In this document: positions 1 to 8,205 of the stretch, piece after piece
Layout: every line of letters begins with the position of its first letter
Position numbering within the stretch: position 1 is the stretch's first letter
Assembly: GCF_039521325.1 (NCBI RefSeq)
Contig: NZ_BAAACD010000004.1
DNA from: Clostridium_X cadaveris
GTDB lineage: Bacteria > Bacillota > Clostridia > Clostridiales > Clostridiaceae
Reading direction: 5' to 3' (one strand)
Length of the DNA stretch: 64,000 nucleotides
Position numbers and translations under genes: made by a program
Notes under the pieces: generated by a model
The model's database searches: none
What the model was told of the DNA's origin: nothing
What the model saw: only the letters and a program-made list of their open reading frames with translations

Positions 1-1
1 A

Positions 2-667
2 AATCCAAATGGAGAGTCATCATATATGGTTACAAGATTACCAGGTGAAGATGAAATAGAAATGGTAATGCTTGATTACTTTAATACAAGAGGAAAAGAA
101 AATATGGTTTCTATATTAGGTGCCAGAATGGATGAAGAACATTATGGAAATTTAGTTCTTTATAAATTCCCACCAAAGAAAACTATATATAGTCCTGTGT
201 TCTTTAATAATAAGATAAATCAGGATACTGAAATTTCCAAGGAAATAACTTTGTGGAAATCTAAAGGATCAAATACTAAGTTTGGTGATACGTTGATAAT
301 ACCAATAGATAATTCTCTTTTATATATAAAACCACTGTATATAGTTGCAGAGGGAGAGAAGAGTATACCTGAAATGAAGAGAGTAATAGCATACTATGGT
401 GACAATGTTGTTATGGAAGATAGCATTGAAAATGTTCTTGCTGCGTTATTTGGAAAATCAACTAATGAAGGTAAGACAGAAGAGGAAACAAATAATAAAC
501 CAATTAATGAAGGAGAAAATAATACATCATCAATAGTTAATGAAAAAATAGGCAAAGCAGCTGATGTATACAATAAGGCTATAGAAGCTCAGAAGATTGG
601 AGATTGGGCTAAATATGGCGAACTTATAAAAGAATTAGGAGATATCCTTAATAATTTATCCAAGTAA
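2..667 (+). CDS. UPF0182 family membrane protein, C-terminal part (5' end outside window)
   Basis: The open frame is already running at base 2 and ends at 667, so only the last 221 residues are seen. The opening stretch (PNGESSYMVTRLPGEDE, then a VSILGARMD-like run) matches what I remember of the conserved C-terminal soluble part of UPF0182 (COG1615), whose full members are about 900 residues with several N-terminal membrane segments. The last 70 or so residues are low-complexity and Asn/Glu rich, followed by a short helical tail (AADVYNKAIEAQKIGDW), also usual in this family. Function is unknown. The internal ATG at 26 is not the true start because coding sequence continues upstream of it. 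A hairpin terminator follows at once, so this gene ends its transcription unit. Confidence 0.75.
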   Translation, partial: NPNGESSYMVTRLPGEDEIEMVMLDYFNTRGKENMVSILGARMDEEHYGNLVLYKFPPKKTIYSPVFFNNKINQDTEISKEITLWKSKGSNTKFGDTLIIPIDNSLLYIKPLYIVAEGEKSIPEMKRVIAYYGDNVVMEDSIENVLAALFGKSTNEGKTEEETNNKPINEGENNTSSIVNEKIGKAADVYNKAIEAQKIGDWAKYGELIKELGDILNNLSK

Positions 668-674
668 TATAAGG

Positions 675-722
675 CTTCATATCATATGTTTATTTTAATA
701 TGTGATATGAAGTTTATTTTTT
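675..722 (+). terminator. Rho-independent terminator after UPF0182 gene
   Basis: A 13-bp stem (675-687 with 700-712, one G-U pair) with a 12-base loop is followed by TTTATTTTTT. It starts 8 bases after the stop codon. Confidence 0.75.
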
Positions 723-745
723 AAAATCTGTTAAAGCTATTTTTA

Positions 746-774
746 TTATCAAAATATATAAACATTGTTATAAT
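746..774 (+). promoter_or_regulatory. Possible SigA promoter for the FAD oxidoreductase gene
   Basis: TTATCA (4/6 to the -35 consensus) lies 17 bases before a perfect TATAAT at 769-774. It is about 64 bases upstream of the start codon, in a short intergenic region behind a terminator. Confidence 0.4.
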
Positions 775-837
775 AGTAATGTAATTAAGTTTTATAGTAA
801 AATTGTTACATTTAAAAGTGAGAGGTAGTGAAATCAT

Positions 838-2232
838 ATGGATTATGACGTACTTATATTAGGCGGCGGACTTATCGGATGCGGCGTAGCCTATGAGCTT
901 TCAAAGTATAATTTAAATATAGCTGTAATTGAAAAAGATTATGACATAGCAGATGATATATCTTCTATAAATACAGCAGTTGTAAATGATGGTATAGGTG
1001 GAAGAAGTGACCTTATGGCTAGGCTTCAAATAATGGGAAATTCAATGTTTGATGAAATAACTGAAAAATTTGATGTTCCATTTAAAAGAATAGGATCACT
1101 ATTAATAGCAAATACGGATGAAAAAGTAGAGGAATTAAAGAGAATATATAAAAGAGCCATAAAAAGAGGCGTAAAGGATATAGAAATAATAGAGGGTGAA
1201 AAAGCAAGAACAATAGAAAATAATTTAAAAGAAAATGTGAAGATAGCACTATACTCTAAGAACACAGGGGTAGTATCTCCATATGACTTAGCGTTAGCAT
1301 ATGCAGAAATAGCCTTTGATAATGGAGTCAATTTTAGATTAGAAGAAGAGGTTTTAGATATACAAAAAATTTCTAAATCTCTTAAAGTTACTACAAATAA
1401 AAATAAATTTACATGCAAAATGGTTGTAAATACGACTCCGGGTGAAAATTATAATATAGACAAAGATATTGAGCCATCAAATAGCAGAGAAAAGCTTAAT
1501 ACATTCATTCTTGATAATACTTATGATAAGTATTTTAATCATATAATATTTTCTCTAGAGGAAAATGATGAAGATGTATATGCAATACCAACTTTCAATA
1601 AACATATGATAGCTCAATATATATCAGAAAGAGATCTTGGTGTTAAAGAAATATTGGGTAAGCTAAATAATCTGATTGATGAGATAAGCAAGGATAACAT
1701 AAAAAATACTTACAATGAATTATTTTATAAAGATATGATGATAATAGATGATAATGAAATGACTAATAAAGGTTATATAAAAATAACTGGTAATCATTAT
1801 AGCGAAGTTACTATAACTCCTGCAATATCAAATATGGTTTGTGAGACTATAGTTAATAATTTAAAATGCAAGAAGAAAAAGAATTTTATAGATAAAAGAA
1901 GAGAAATATATAAGTTCAAAAACCTTACAAATCAAGAGAGAAATGAACTAATAAGTGTTGATAAAAATTATGGAAAGATTATATGTTTATGTAATGAAAT
2001 AACTGAAGCAGAAATAGTTGATTGTATAAGGAGGCCACTTGGAGCTAGAACTATAGAAGGAATTATAAGAAGAACAGGAGCAACTTTTGGAGAATGTCAG
2101 GGTTCTTATTGTTTGAGTAGAATAGCACATATTTTAGCTAGGGAAACAGGTAAAAATTTAAATGATATAGTTAAGGACTCAAAGGGATCCAGATTAATAC
2201 TTAGTAGGATTAAGGAATTCAATGAAATTTAA
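838..2232 (+). CDS. GlpA-like FAD-dependent oxidoreductase with BFD-like [2Fe-2S] domain
   Basis: A 464-residue protein. The N-terminus has the dinucleotide-binding fingerprint LILGGGLIGCGVAYEL (residues about 6-21) ending in an acidic residue after the second strand (VIEKD), typical of DAO-type FAD oxidoreductases such as glycerol-3-phosphate dehydrogenase GlpA and L-2-hydroxyglutarate oxidase. The C-terminal 80 residues carry Cys383, Cys385, Cys420 and Cys425 (CLCNE and GECQGSYC), the pattern of a BFD-like [2Fe-2S] domain. The next gene encodes a DUF1667 protein 14 bases downstream. In many Firmicutes the set is a trio of GlpA-like protein, FAD/NAD(P) disulfide-type oxidoreductase and DUF1667 protein; the middle one is absent here. 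Substrate is uncertain: glycerol-3-phosphate or another 2-hydroxyacid-like compound. Confidence 0.8.
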   Translation: MDYDVLILGGGLIGCGVAYELSKYNLNIAVIEKDYDIADDISSINTAVVNDGIGGRSDLMARLQIMGNSMFDEITEKFDVPFKRIGSLLIANTDEKVEELKRIYKRAIKRGVKDIEIIEGEKARTIENNLKENVKIALYSKNTGVVSPYDLALAYAEIAFDNGVNFRLEEEVLDIQKISKSLKVTTNKNKFTCKMVVNTTPGENYNIDKDIEPSNSREKLNTFILDNTYDKYFNHIIFSLEENDEDVYAIPTFNKHMIAQYISERDLGVKEILGKLNNLIDEISKDNIKNTYNELFYKDMMIIDDNEMTNKGYIKITGNHYSEVTITPAISNMVCETIVNNLKCKKKKNFIDKRREIYKFKNLTNQERNELISVDKNYGKIICLCNEITEAEIVDCIRRPLGARTIEGIIRRTGATFGECQGSYCLSRIAHILARETGKNLNDIVKDSKGSRLILSRIKEFNEI

Positions 2233-2246
2233 GGGAGAAATTAAGA

Positions 2247-2609
2247 ATGAGTGAATCTTCTATATGCTATGGATGTAATAAAAAATGTATTTTAAATGTA
2301 TCTGACACAGATGAAAATAAGATAATTAATGGAAATCAATGTGAATTAGGTAATTACTATGAAAAGTTTAAAGATAATTGTACAAAGGGAATACTTACCA
2401 CTTTAGTGAGAATAAAGGGTGACAATAAACATAAAGTATTACCTGTAAAAAGCACTAAGCCTATAGATAAAAGTCTATGGATAGAATGTTCTAAAGCATT
2501 AAGCAGGATATATGTTGGTCCAAATATGAAATGCGGAGATGTAGTTTGCACTAACATATTAAATACAGGTGTAGATATAGTAAGTACTAAAACTATAAAA
2601 AGAGATTAA
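2247..2609 (+). CDS. DUF1667 domain protein
   Basis: A 120-residue protein preceded by GGGAGA and starting at an ATG. It is Cys-rich: CYGCNKKC at residues 7-14, a QCELG Cys, a CTKGI Cys and MKCGDVVC near residue 95. This resembles the DUF1667 family, small probable Fe-S proteins encoded beside GlpA-like FAD oxidoreductases. The conserved end (VLPVKSTKPIDKS, GDVVCTNILNTGVDIV) agrees with the family as I know it. It presumably passes electrons to or from the upstream flavoprotein; this is inference from gene pairing. Translation may be coupled to the upstream gene (14-base gap). Confidence 0.75.
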   Translation: MSESSICYGCNKKCILNVSDTDENKIINGNQCELGNYYEKFKDNCTKGILTTLVRIKGDNKHKVLPVKSTKPIDKSLWIECSKALSRIYVGPNMKCGDVVCTNILNTGVDIVSTKTIKRD

Positions 2610-2615
2610 ACTATA

Positions 2616-2644
2616 TTGACAATAGATAAACTAAGGAATATAAT
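2616..2644 (+). promoter_or_regulatory. Consensus SigA promoter for the serS T-box leader
   Basis: TTGACA (2616-2621), exactly 17 bases, then TATAAT (2639-2644): a perfect match to both boxes. Predicted start is about 2651, just before the T-box stem I. Confidence 0.85.
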
Positions 2645-2673
2645 ATATAAAAGTTTATAATTAAACCTATGAA

Positions 2674-2877
2674 GAGGCTAGTATTAAAGTATTCAGATTT
2701 TAGAGAGTCAGTGGAAGGTGAAAACTGGCACTGATATTTTAAGAATCCACCTCAGAGGGACTGTGATGAGCAGTACGGTAATATCGTTAAATTTTTAAGA
2801 GGATTATTTTAATTAGTAATCAATTAGGGTGGCAACGCGGAGCTTTTCGTCCCTTTAAGGACGAAGGGCTTTTTTTT
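2674..2877 (+). promoter_or_regulatory. T-box leader (serine, UCC specifier) controlling serS
   Basis: The stem I base is GAGG (2674-2677) pairing with CCTC (about 2749-2752). The loop-E strand AGTA (2680-2683) faces GAA (2743-2745), and the next triplet, TCC (2746-2748) followed by A, is the specifier. UCC is a serine codon, matching the downstream seryl-tRNA synthetase. The T-box core AGGGTGGCAACGCG lies at 2826-2839. The terminator is a 12-bp stem (2841-2852 with 2859-2870, loop CTTTAA) followed by a run of T. Uncharged tRNA-Ser would stabilise the antiterminator and allow serS transcription. Confidence 0.93.
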
Positions 2878-2908
2878 ATTTCAAAAAATAAATAAGGAGG
2901 AAAATGAA

Positions 2909-4186
2909 ATGTTAGATTTAAAAATGCTTAGAAGTAAAACTGAAGAAGTTAAAGCTGCTATGCAAAATAGAGGAGAAGACTTTGATATATCACAAATAGA
3001 TGAAGTTATAGCTCTAGATGAAGAAAAAAGAGGTATTCTTGTAAAGGTTGAAGAGCTTAAGGCAAGGAGAAATCAAGAGTCTAAAAAAGTGCCTCAATTA
3101 AAGAAGGCAGGAGAAGATGTAACTGCTATAATGGAAGACATGAGAAAAATAGGAGAGGAAATAAAAGCTTACGATGATAAGGTATCTGAAATAAATGAAA
3201 AGATAAATTATATCATGCTAAGAATTCCTAATATACCAAATGATCAAGTTCCAGAAGGCGGAAGCGATGAAGACAATTTAGAAATAAAGAGATGGGGAGA
3301 GCCAACCAAGTTTGATTTTGAACCTAAAGCTCACTGGGATATAGGAACAGGATTAGATATACTTGATTTTGAAAGAGCAGGTAAGATCACAGGTTCAAGA
3401 TTTGCCCTTTATAAAGATTTAGGAGCTAGATTAGAAAGATCTGTAATAAATTACTTTTTAAATACACACACTAAAAATGGATACAAAGAATTGTTTGTAC
3501 CATTTATGGTAAATAGAGATTCAATGACTGGTACTGGACAGCTACCAAAGTTTGAAGAAGATGCATTTAAATTAAAGGATCAAGATTATTTCTTAATTCC
3601 AACAGCGGAAGTTCCAGTAACTAATATGTATAGAGACGAAGTTTTAAGGGGAGACGAACTTCCAATAAAACATGTTGCTTACAGTGCTTGTTTTAGATCA
3701 GAAGCTGGTTCAGCAGGAAGAGATACAAGAGGTCTTATAAGACAACATCAATTTAATAAAGTTGAACTTGTAAAGTTTGCAAAGCCAGAGGATTCTTATA
3801 AGGAACTTGATCTATTAGTACAAGATGCAGAAAGAGTACTTCAAGGATTAGGATTACCATATAGAATAGTTAGAATATGCAAAGGTGATTTAGGATTTAC
3901 AGCTGCATTAAAATATGATATAGAAGTTTGGATGCCAAGTTACAACAGATATGTTGAAATCTCAAGCTGTAGTAATTTTGAAGATTTCCAAGCTAGAAGA
4001 GCAAATATAAAATATAAGGAAACCCCAAAAGATAAGCCAAAGTTTGTACACACATTAAATGGATCAGGTGTTGCAATAGGAAGAACTGTAGCAGCTATAC
4101 TTGAAAACTTCCAACAAGAAGATGGTTCTGTAAAAATTCCAGAAGCTTTAAGACATTACATGGGTGTAGATGAAATAACTAAATAG
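2909..4186 (+). CDS. serS: Seryl-tRNA synthetase
   Basis: A 425-residue class II synthetase that charges tRNA-Ser with serine. Residues 1-105 form the tRNA-binding coiled-coil arm (MLDLKMLRSKTEEVKAAM and two long Glu/Lys-rich helices). Class II motif 2 is seen as FRSEAGSAGRDTRGL, and motif 3 as SGVAIGRTVAAILEN near the C-terminus. Length is normal for bacterial SerRS. The start has a strong AGGAGG about 8 bases upstream. Expression is set by the T-box leader just upstream, and two tRNA-Ser genes lie about 3.5 kb downstream. No oddities seen. Confidence 0.98.
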   Translation: MLDLKMLRSKTEEVKAAMQNRGEDFDISQIDEVIALDEEKRGILVKVEELKARRNQESKKVPQLKKAGEDVTAIMEDMRKIGEEIKAYDDKVSEINEKINYIMLRIPNIPNDQVPEGGSDEDNLEIKRWGEPTKFDFEPKAHWDIGTGLDILDFERAGKITGSRFALYKDLGARLERSVINYFLNTHTKNGYKELFVPFMVNRDSMTGTGQLPKFEEDAFKLKDQDYFLIPTAEVPVTNMYRDEVLRGDELPIKHVAYSACFRSEAGSAGRDTRGLIRQHQFNKVELVKFAKPEDSYKELDLLVQDAERVLQGLGLPYRIVRICKGDLGFTAALKYDIEVWMPSYNRYVEISSCSNFEDFQARRANIKYKETPKDKPKFVHTLNGSGVAIGRTVAAILENFQQEDGSVKIPEALRHYMGVDEITK

Positions 4187-4190
4187 CAAT

Positions 4191-4235
4191 AAAAAAAGTT
4201 CAGATTAGTCATAAACTTAATCTGAACTTTTTTAT
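4191..4235. terminator. Terminator between convergent serS and MocA-type oxidoreductase
   Basis: A near-perfect stem (4192-4207 with 4218-4233) flanked by A-run and T-run, so it can work on both strands. Confidence 0.85.
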
Positions 4236-4256
4236 TAAATTATAAATTAACCTCTA

Positions 4257-5501
4257 TTATTTATAAAATTCATCAATAGAAACTATTCTATGTTCTATAC
4301 GTGATTTTTCAGCTGCTAATGCCATCAAGTGACTTTGAACTGAGGTTTTTGCAGATGAAAGAGATTCCTTATTGTTTCCAGAAACAACATTTAGGAAATC
4401 ATCAATAAGTCCGAAATCTCCGCCGCCATGGCCAGAAGTTGTAGGTTTTAAAGTTATCTTTTCTACGCTATTATCTACAAAGTTATGGACTTCAATTTCA
4501 CGTGTATTCATATTAGCACGAATTTCACCCTTAGAGCCCATTATTTTTAGTGTTCTTCCTATATCATGAGTAAAAGCGCACATAGAAAATGTAGCAGTAA
4601 CTCCATCTTCAAATTCTAAGTTTACTACTTGATGGTCTACAACATTATTATCACAATGATAAACACATCTTCCATAAGGTCCTTCTTTAAGAGCTTTTAA
4701 TCTACCTTCAAAAGATAGATCCGTTGAAATTGTATTAGTTGGCCATGCTACATTATCTGTAAGATAAAATTTAGGTGCATAAAATGGACATTTATTTTCA
4801 TGAGGACATCCATCTAAACATCTCATAGGAGCACCTTTTGGAGCATTTTCTTCTTTAAAGTGTTTTAAAGAACCAAATGATGATACATTTAAACACTTTT
4901 TATTTATTAAATATAAAAGTATATCCATATCATGACAACTCTTAGCTAATATCATTGGAGCAGCTATATCTGTATTTCTCCAATTTCCTCTTACAAAGCT
5001 GTGAGCTTGATGATAGTATCCTACATTTTCATTATGATTTATTGAGATTATATCTCCAATTCTATTTTGAGCTAAAACTTCTTTTATTTTTTGAAAGAAA
5101 CTTGTATATCTAAGTACATGACAAATTGATAAAATTCTATGATTTTTTTCAGCAACATCAGCCATTTTTATGCATTCGTGTGCATCAGGTGACATAGGCT
5201 TTTCCAGTAGAACATCATATCCTGCTTCTAAAGCCTTTAGAGTTGGATCAAGATGCATTTTATCTTGAGTAGCTATTATAGCTATATCAGCCAGCTTATC
5301 CCTTTTTAATATATCTTCATAATTTTTATAACATTGAAAATCACTTAGAGAAAACTTTTCTTTAAATGACTTTCGTCTCTCTTCTAATGGTTCAGCTACA
5401 GCTACAATTTCTAGTTTATTAGGATTTTTTAATGCATATGGAGCATAAGCATTTGCACCTCTGTCACCTGCTCCAATTACAATAGCAGTTAGTTTTTTCA
5501 T
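4257..5501 (-). CDS. Gfo/Idh/MocA family sugar oxidoreductase with Cys-rich insert
   Basis: A 414-residue NAD(P)-dependent dehydrogenase-like protein. The Rossmann fold starts at residue 5 (AIVIGAGDRGANAYAP), and the family motif EKPMSPD lies near residue 102. Family members oxidise or reduce sugars, inositols or sugar derivatives. A middle insert holds CLDGCPHENKCPFYAP (C-x3-C-x5-C), followed about 55 residues later by GRCVYHC; this could bind a metal, but that is inference. The start ATG has GGGGGG in front. It is divergent from a GHMP kinase and a nucleotidyltransferase with a 142-base shared promoter region, which suggests a joint sugar pathway. Substrate unknown. Confidence 0.85.
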   Translation of the reverse strand: MKKLTAIVIGAGDRGANAYAPYALKNPNKLEIVAVAEPLEERRKSFKEKFSLSDFQCYKNYEDILKRDKLADIAIIATQDKMHLDPTLKALEAGYDVLLEKPMSPDAHECIKMADVAEKNHRILSICHVLRYTSFFQKIKEVLAQNRIGDIISINHNENVGYYHQAHSFVRGNWRNTDIAAPMILAKSCHDMDILLYLINKKCLNVSSFGSLKHFKEENAPKGAPMRCLDGCPHENKCPFYAPKFYLTDNVAWPTNTISTDLSFEGRLKALKEGPYGRCVYHCDNNVVDHQVVNLEFEDGVTATFSMCAFTHDIGRTLKIMGSKGEIRANMNTREIEVHNFVDNSVEKITLKPTTSGHGGGDFGLIDDFLNVVSGNNKESLSSAKTSVQSHLMALAAEKSRIEHRIVSIDEFYK

Positions 5502-5643
5502 AAATATCCCCCCAAAATTAATAAGATTACAATATATATTTTATATTTTTTATCACAAAATGTAAAAGAAAATTAAAAAAAATACAAATATAGTTTATAA
5601 TATAATTATTGAGAAAATACAGTTGAAATCTAGGGAGGATATT

Positions 5644-6762
5644 ATGAAGATGAAAGTATCTACACCAAGCAGAATTTGTATGTTTGGTGAACATCAGGAT
5701 TATTTAGGCTTAGAAGTTATAGCTCAAGCTATCGATTTAAGATTTTATGCTGAAGGTGAAGATAGAAATGATAAAATTTTAAATATTAAGATTGGAAGCA
5801 GATATTTTGATAAGCCTAATGAAAAACCATATCAATGGGTGGAACATGTTGTAGATTTTTCTAAGGAACTCATATATGAAAATAATAGAGATTATATGAA
5901 GAGCATAGTAAACGTTCTAATTAATAATGGATATAATCTAGATCATGGATACAATATATCTATGATGTCTGATATACCTATCGGAAAGGGAATGTGTTCA
6001 TCATCAACTATGATAGTAGTACTTATAAAATTATTACTAGAATTGATAGACTCTAAAGATAAGGATAATGCTGAAAAAATTGCTTATTTAGGATTTTTAG
6101 CTGAAGTTAAGGAATTTGATGAACCAGGCGGAATGATGGATCATTATGCATCTGCATTAGGAGGAATGGTAAATTTAAATTTTGAAAATGGAGAAACAAA
6201 AGTAAATAAAATATCAAAGAAACTTCCAGGAAAGTTTATATTATTTGATTCATTGAGGGATAAGGAGACAACCAAGGTACTTGCAACTGCAAAATTTCCT
6301 GTAGTTAATGGATTAAAGAAATTAAATAAATATGGTATACAAAGCATAAAAGATTTTATAAAAAATGAAGAGAATATAAAATACTTAGATGAGCTTCTAG
6401 AGGAAGAAAAGAGAAATATTTTAGCTAATATAGATAACTACAAAATACTTCAATATGCAAAGAAGTTTATTGATTCTGATGAATTTTCTTCAAAAGAGTT
6501 TGGAAAGCTTATAAAAAGACATCATGAGAATCTGAGGGATGGTCTTCTTATATCTACTAAAGAAATAGAAGAAATTTTAAATACAGCATATGAAAATGGA
6601 GCATTAGGAGGAAAAGTTAATGGCTCAGGTGGCGGTGGATGTTGCTATGTATATGCTATGGATGAAGATTGTGATAGAATTTTAAAGGCGGTGGAATCTT
6701 TAGGATATCCAGGAATAATTGTTGATTCTACTAATGGAGTAAGAAGGGAAGATGAAATTTAA
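5644..6762 (+). CDS. GHMP-family sugar kinase (galactokinase-like)
   Basis: I place the start at ATG 5644 because GGGAGG lies 5 bases before it; an in-frame TTG at 5623 lies upstream of that site and is unlikely. The product is 372 residues. It has the galactokinase-type N-terminal motif FGEHQDYLGL, the GHMP phosphate-binding loop PIGKGMCSSSTM near residue 113, and the C-terminal motif GGKVNGSGGGGC. These place it among kinases that phosphorylate the anomeric C1-OH of a sugar. Its stop codon abuts the ATG of a sugar nucleotidyltransferase with no gap, so the pair probably makes sugar-1-phosphate and then NDP-sugar. Classical galactokinase (galK) is possible, but the motif is GEHQDY where galactokinases usually have GEHTDY, and the context is not a gal operon. 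Confidence 0.82.
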   Translation: MKMKVSTPSRICMFGEHQDYLGLEVIAQAIDLRFYAEGEDRNDKILNIKIGSRYFDKPNEKPYQWVEHVVDFSKELIYENNRDYMKSIVNVLINNGYNLDHGYNISMMSDIPIGKGMCSSSTMIVVLIKLLLELIDSKDKDNAEKIAYLGFLAEVKEFDEPGGMMDHYASALGGMVNLNFENGETKVNKISKKLPGKFILFDSLRDKETTKVLATAKFPVVNGLKKLNKYGIQSIKDFIKNEENIKYLDELLEEEKRNILANIDNYKILQYAKKFIDSDEFSSKEFGKLIKRHHENLRDGLLISTKEIEEILNTAYENGALGGKVNGSGGGGCCYVYAMDEDCDRILKAVESLGYPGIIVDSTNGVRREDEI

Positions 6763-7488
6763 ATGAAATTACTTATACTAGCAGGGGGAAAAGGCACAAG
6801 ACTACAGTCTGATAAATTTAATTTACCAAAGGCATTAAAAGAATTAAATGGAAAGCCACTTATAGAATATGTTTTAGAAAATACTTCTTTTATTTCAAAG
6901 AAAGATGTCTATATAGTAGTTGGATATAAAGGTGAAATGATAAAAGAAGCTTTAGGTTCAGAATATAACTATATAACTCAAGACAAACAATTAGGAACTG
7001 GACATGCAGTAATGATAACTGAAAAGTATTTAAAAGATTGCAACGATGACATAATGATTTTATATGGTGATATGCCTATGATAAGTAGGGATACTTTTGA
7101 AGGATTTGCAGAATATCATAAAGAAAGAAAGTCAATGTGTACAGTTCTTACATCTATGTTTGAGGACCAGCCTCCTTATGGAAGAATAATAAGGGATGAA
7201 AATAATAATTTTTTAAGAGTTGTAGAAGAAAAGGATTGCACTGAGGAGCAGAAAAAAATTAAAGAACTTAATTGTGGACCAGATATAATTCATTCTAGTG
7301 TATTATTTGATGCATTAAAGAAAGTCAGCAATAATAATAGTCAGGGAGAATATTATTTAACAGATGTGCCTGAAATAATAAGAGATGGTGGACATGTTGT
7401 AAATATTTATGTATGTAAGAATTGTTCGGAGATGTTAGGAATTAATACACTAGAAGACTTAAAACAAGGGGAAAACCTTATAAAATAA
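6763..7488 (+). CDS. Sugar-phosphate nucleotidyltransferase (GlmU N-domain-like)
   Basis: A 241-residue protein starting at the ATG that directly follows the kinase stop. The N-terminal LILAGGKGTRLQSD is the nucleotide-binding signature of NDP-sugar pyrophosphorylases. DKQLGTGHAV (residues about 73-82) is characteristic of GlmU-type UDP-HexNAc uridylyltransferases, and YGDMP holds the metal-binding Asp. No left-handed beta-helix acetyltransferase domain follows, so this is a stand-alone pyrophosphorylase. With the preceding kinase it forms a two-step salvage route from a free sugar to an NDP-sugar; the GlmU-like loop hints at an N-acetylhexosamine and UTP, but this is inference. Confidence 0.83.
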   Translation: MKLLILAGGKGTRLQSDKFNLPKALKELNGKPLIEYVLENTSFISKKDVYIVVGYKGEMIKEALGSEYNYITQDKQLGTGHAVMITEKYLKDCNDDIMILYGDMPMISRDTFEGFAEYHKERKSMCTVLTSMFEDQPPYGRIIRDENNNFLRVVEEKDCTEEQKKIKELNCGPDIIHSSVLFDALKKVSNNNSQGEYYLTDVPEIIRDGGHVVNIYVCKNCSEMLGINTLEDLKQGENLIK

Positions 7489-7559
7489 AATGTAACTTTT
7501 TATATGAAAAATATTAATATAAATAAGTTGTTTTTTAGATTTTCTTAATTTACTATAAA

Positions 7560-7586
7560 GGAAAGCCTTATATAATAAGGCTTTCC
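7560..7586 (+). terminator. Hairpin after the nucleotidyltransferase gene
   Basis: An 11-bp perfect stem (7560-7570 with 7576-7586) with a 5-base loop. There is no clear T-run after it, so it is a weak or non-canonical terminator or an mRNA 3' end stabiliser. Confidence 0.45.
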
Positions 7587-7635
7587 AATGAATAAAAAAA
7601 AATTAAGTACATATCAAAAAAAATTATAAAATATG

Positions 7636-7664
7636 TTGACAGGTATATTATATGCTGATATAAT
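7636..7664 (+). promoter_or_regulatory. Consensus SigA promoter for the tRNA-Ser pair
   Basis: TTGACA (7636-7641), 17 bases, TATAAT (7659-7664): perfect boxes, ending 20 bases before the first tRNA. Confidence 0.85.
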
Positions 7665-7683
7665 AAATCATGTCAGGCGACAT

Positions 7684-7774
7684 GGAAGGATGGTCGAGTT
7701 GGTTTAAGGCACCGGTCTTGAAAACCGGCGTACGTGTGAGCGTACCGTGGGTTCGAATCCCACTTCTTCCGCCA
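7684..7774 (+). tRNA. tRNA-Ser (anticodon TGA)
   Basis: 91 bases including encoded CCA. The acceptor GGAAGGA pairs with TTCTTCC (one G-U); the anticodon loop holds TGA; a long class II variable arm follows; the T-loop GTTCGAATCC is intact. Confidence 0.97.
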
Positions 7775-7814
7775 TTTTTTTATTTAAAGATAATTAAATA
7801 GAAAATTTTAATTC

Positions 7815-7905
7815 GGAGAACTACTCAAGTGGCCGAAGAGGCGCCCCTGCTAAGGGCGTAGGTCGGGTAACCGGCGCGAGGGTTCAAATCCCTCGTTCTC
7901 CGCCA
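7815..7905 (+). tRNA. tRNA-Ser (anticodon GCT)
   Basis: 91 bases including encoded CCA. The acceptor GGAGAAC pairs perfectly with GTTCTCC; anticodon GCT; long variable arm; T-loop GTTCAAATCC. It is in the same transcription unit as the preceding tRNA-Ser. Confidence 0.97.
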
Positions 7906-7936
7906 AAAACGCATTCATTTAATGAATGCGTTTTTT
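7905..7936 (+). terminator. Terminator after the tRNA-Ser pair
   Basis: A-run, GCATTCATT / AATGAATGC stem, then TTTTTT, starting right at the CCA end. Confidence 0.88.
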
Positions 7937-8010
7937 GTTATAGTAAAATAAAAATCATGCATTTAAAAATTACAAATAGTATCATTCATCAAGATAGATT
8001 ATATTTGATA

Positions 8011-8046
8011 AGCACGTTTAAATATAGAATATAAGCGTGTTTTTTT
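8011..8046 (+). terminator. Second terminator-like hairpin downstream of the tRNAs
   Basis: A 10-bp stem (8011-8020 with 8032-8041, with G-U pairs), an 11-base loop, and a T-run to about 8046. It may back up the tRNA terminator. The rest of 7937-8205 shows nothing except a possible TATAAT near 8159 for the next gene. Confidence 0.5.
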
Positions 8047-8205
8047 ATATTAAATACCTATAGTGACCTATAATAATAAATTTTAATTAAATGGTATTTA
8101 ATGCCTTAAAATATAGCATAGCCATCATAATCAAAGGTTTTTTATAAAGGAAAAAAGTAGTATAATTTAATTAGGGCTTGTACTTTATAAAAAGAAGGTG
8201 AGTCG

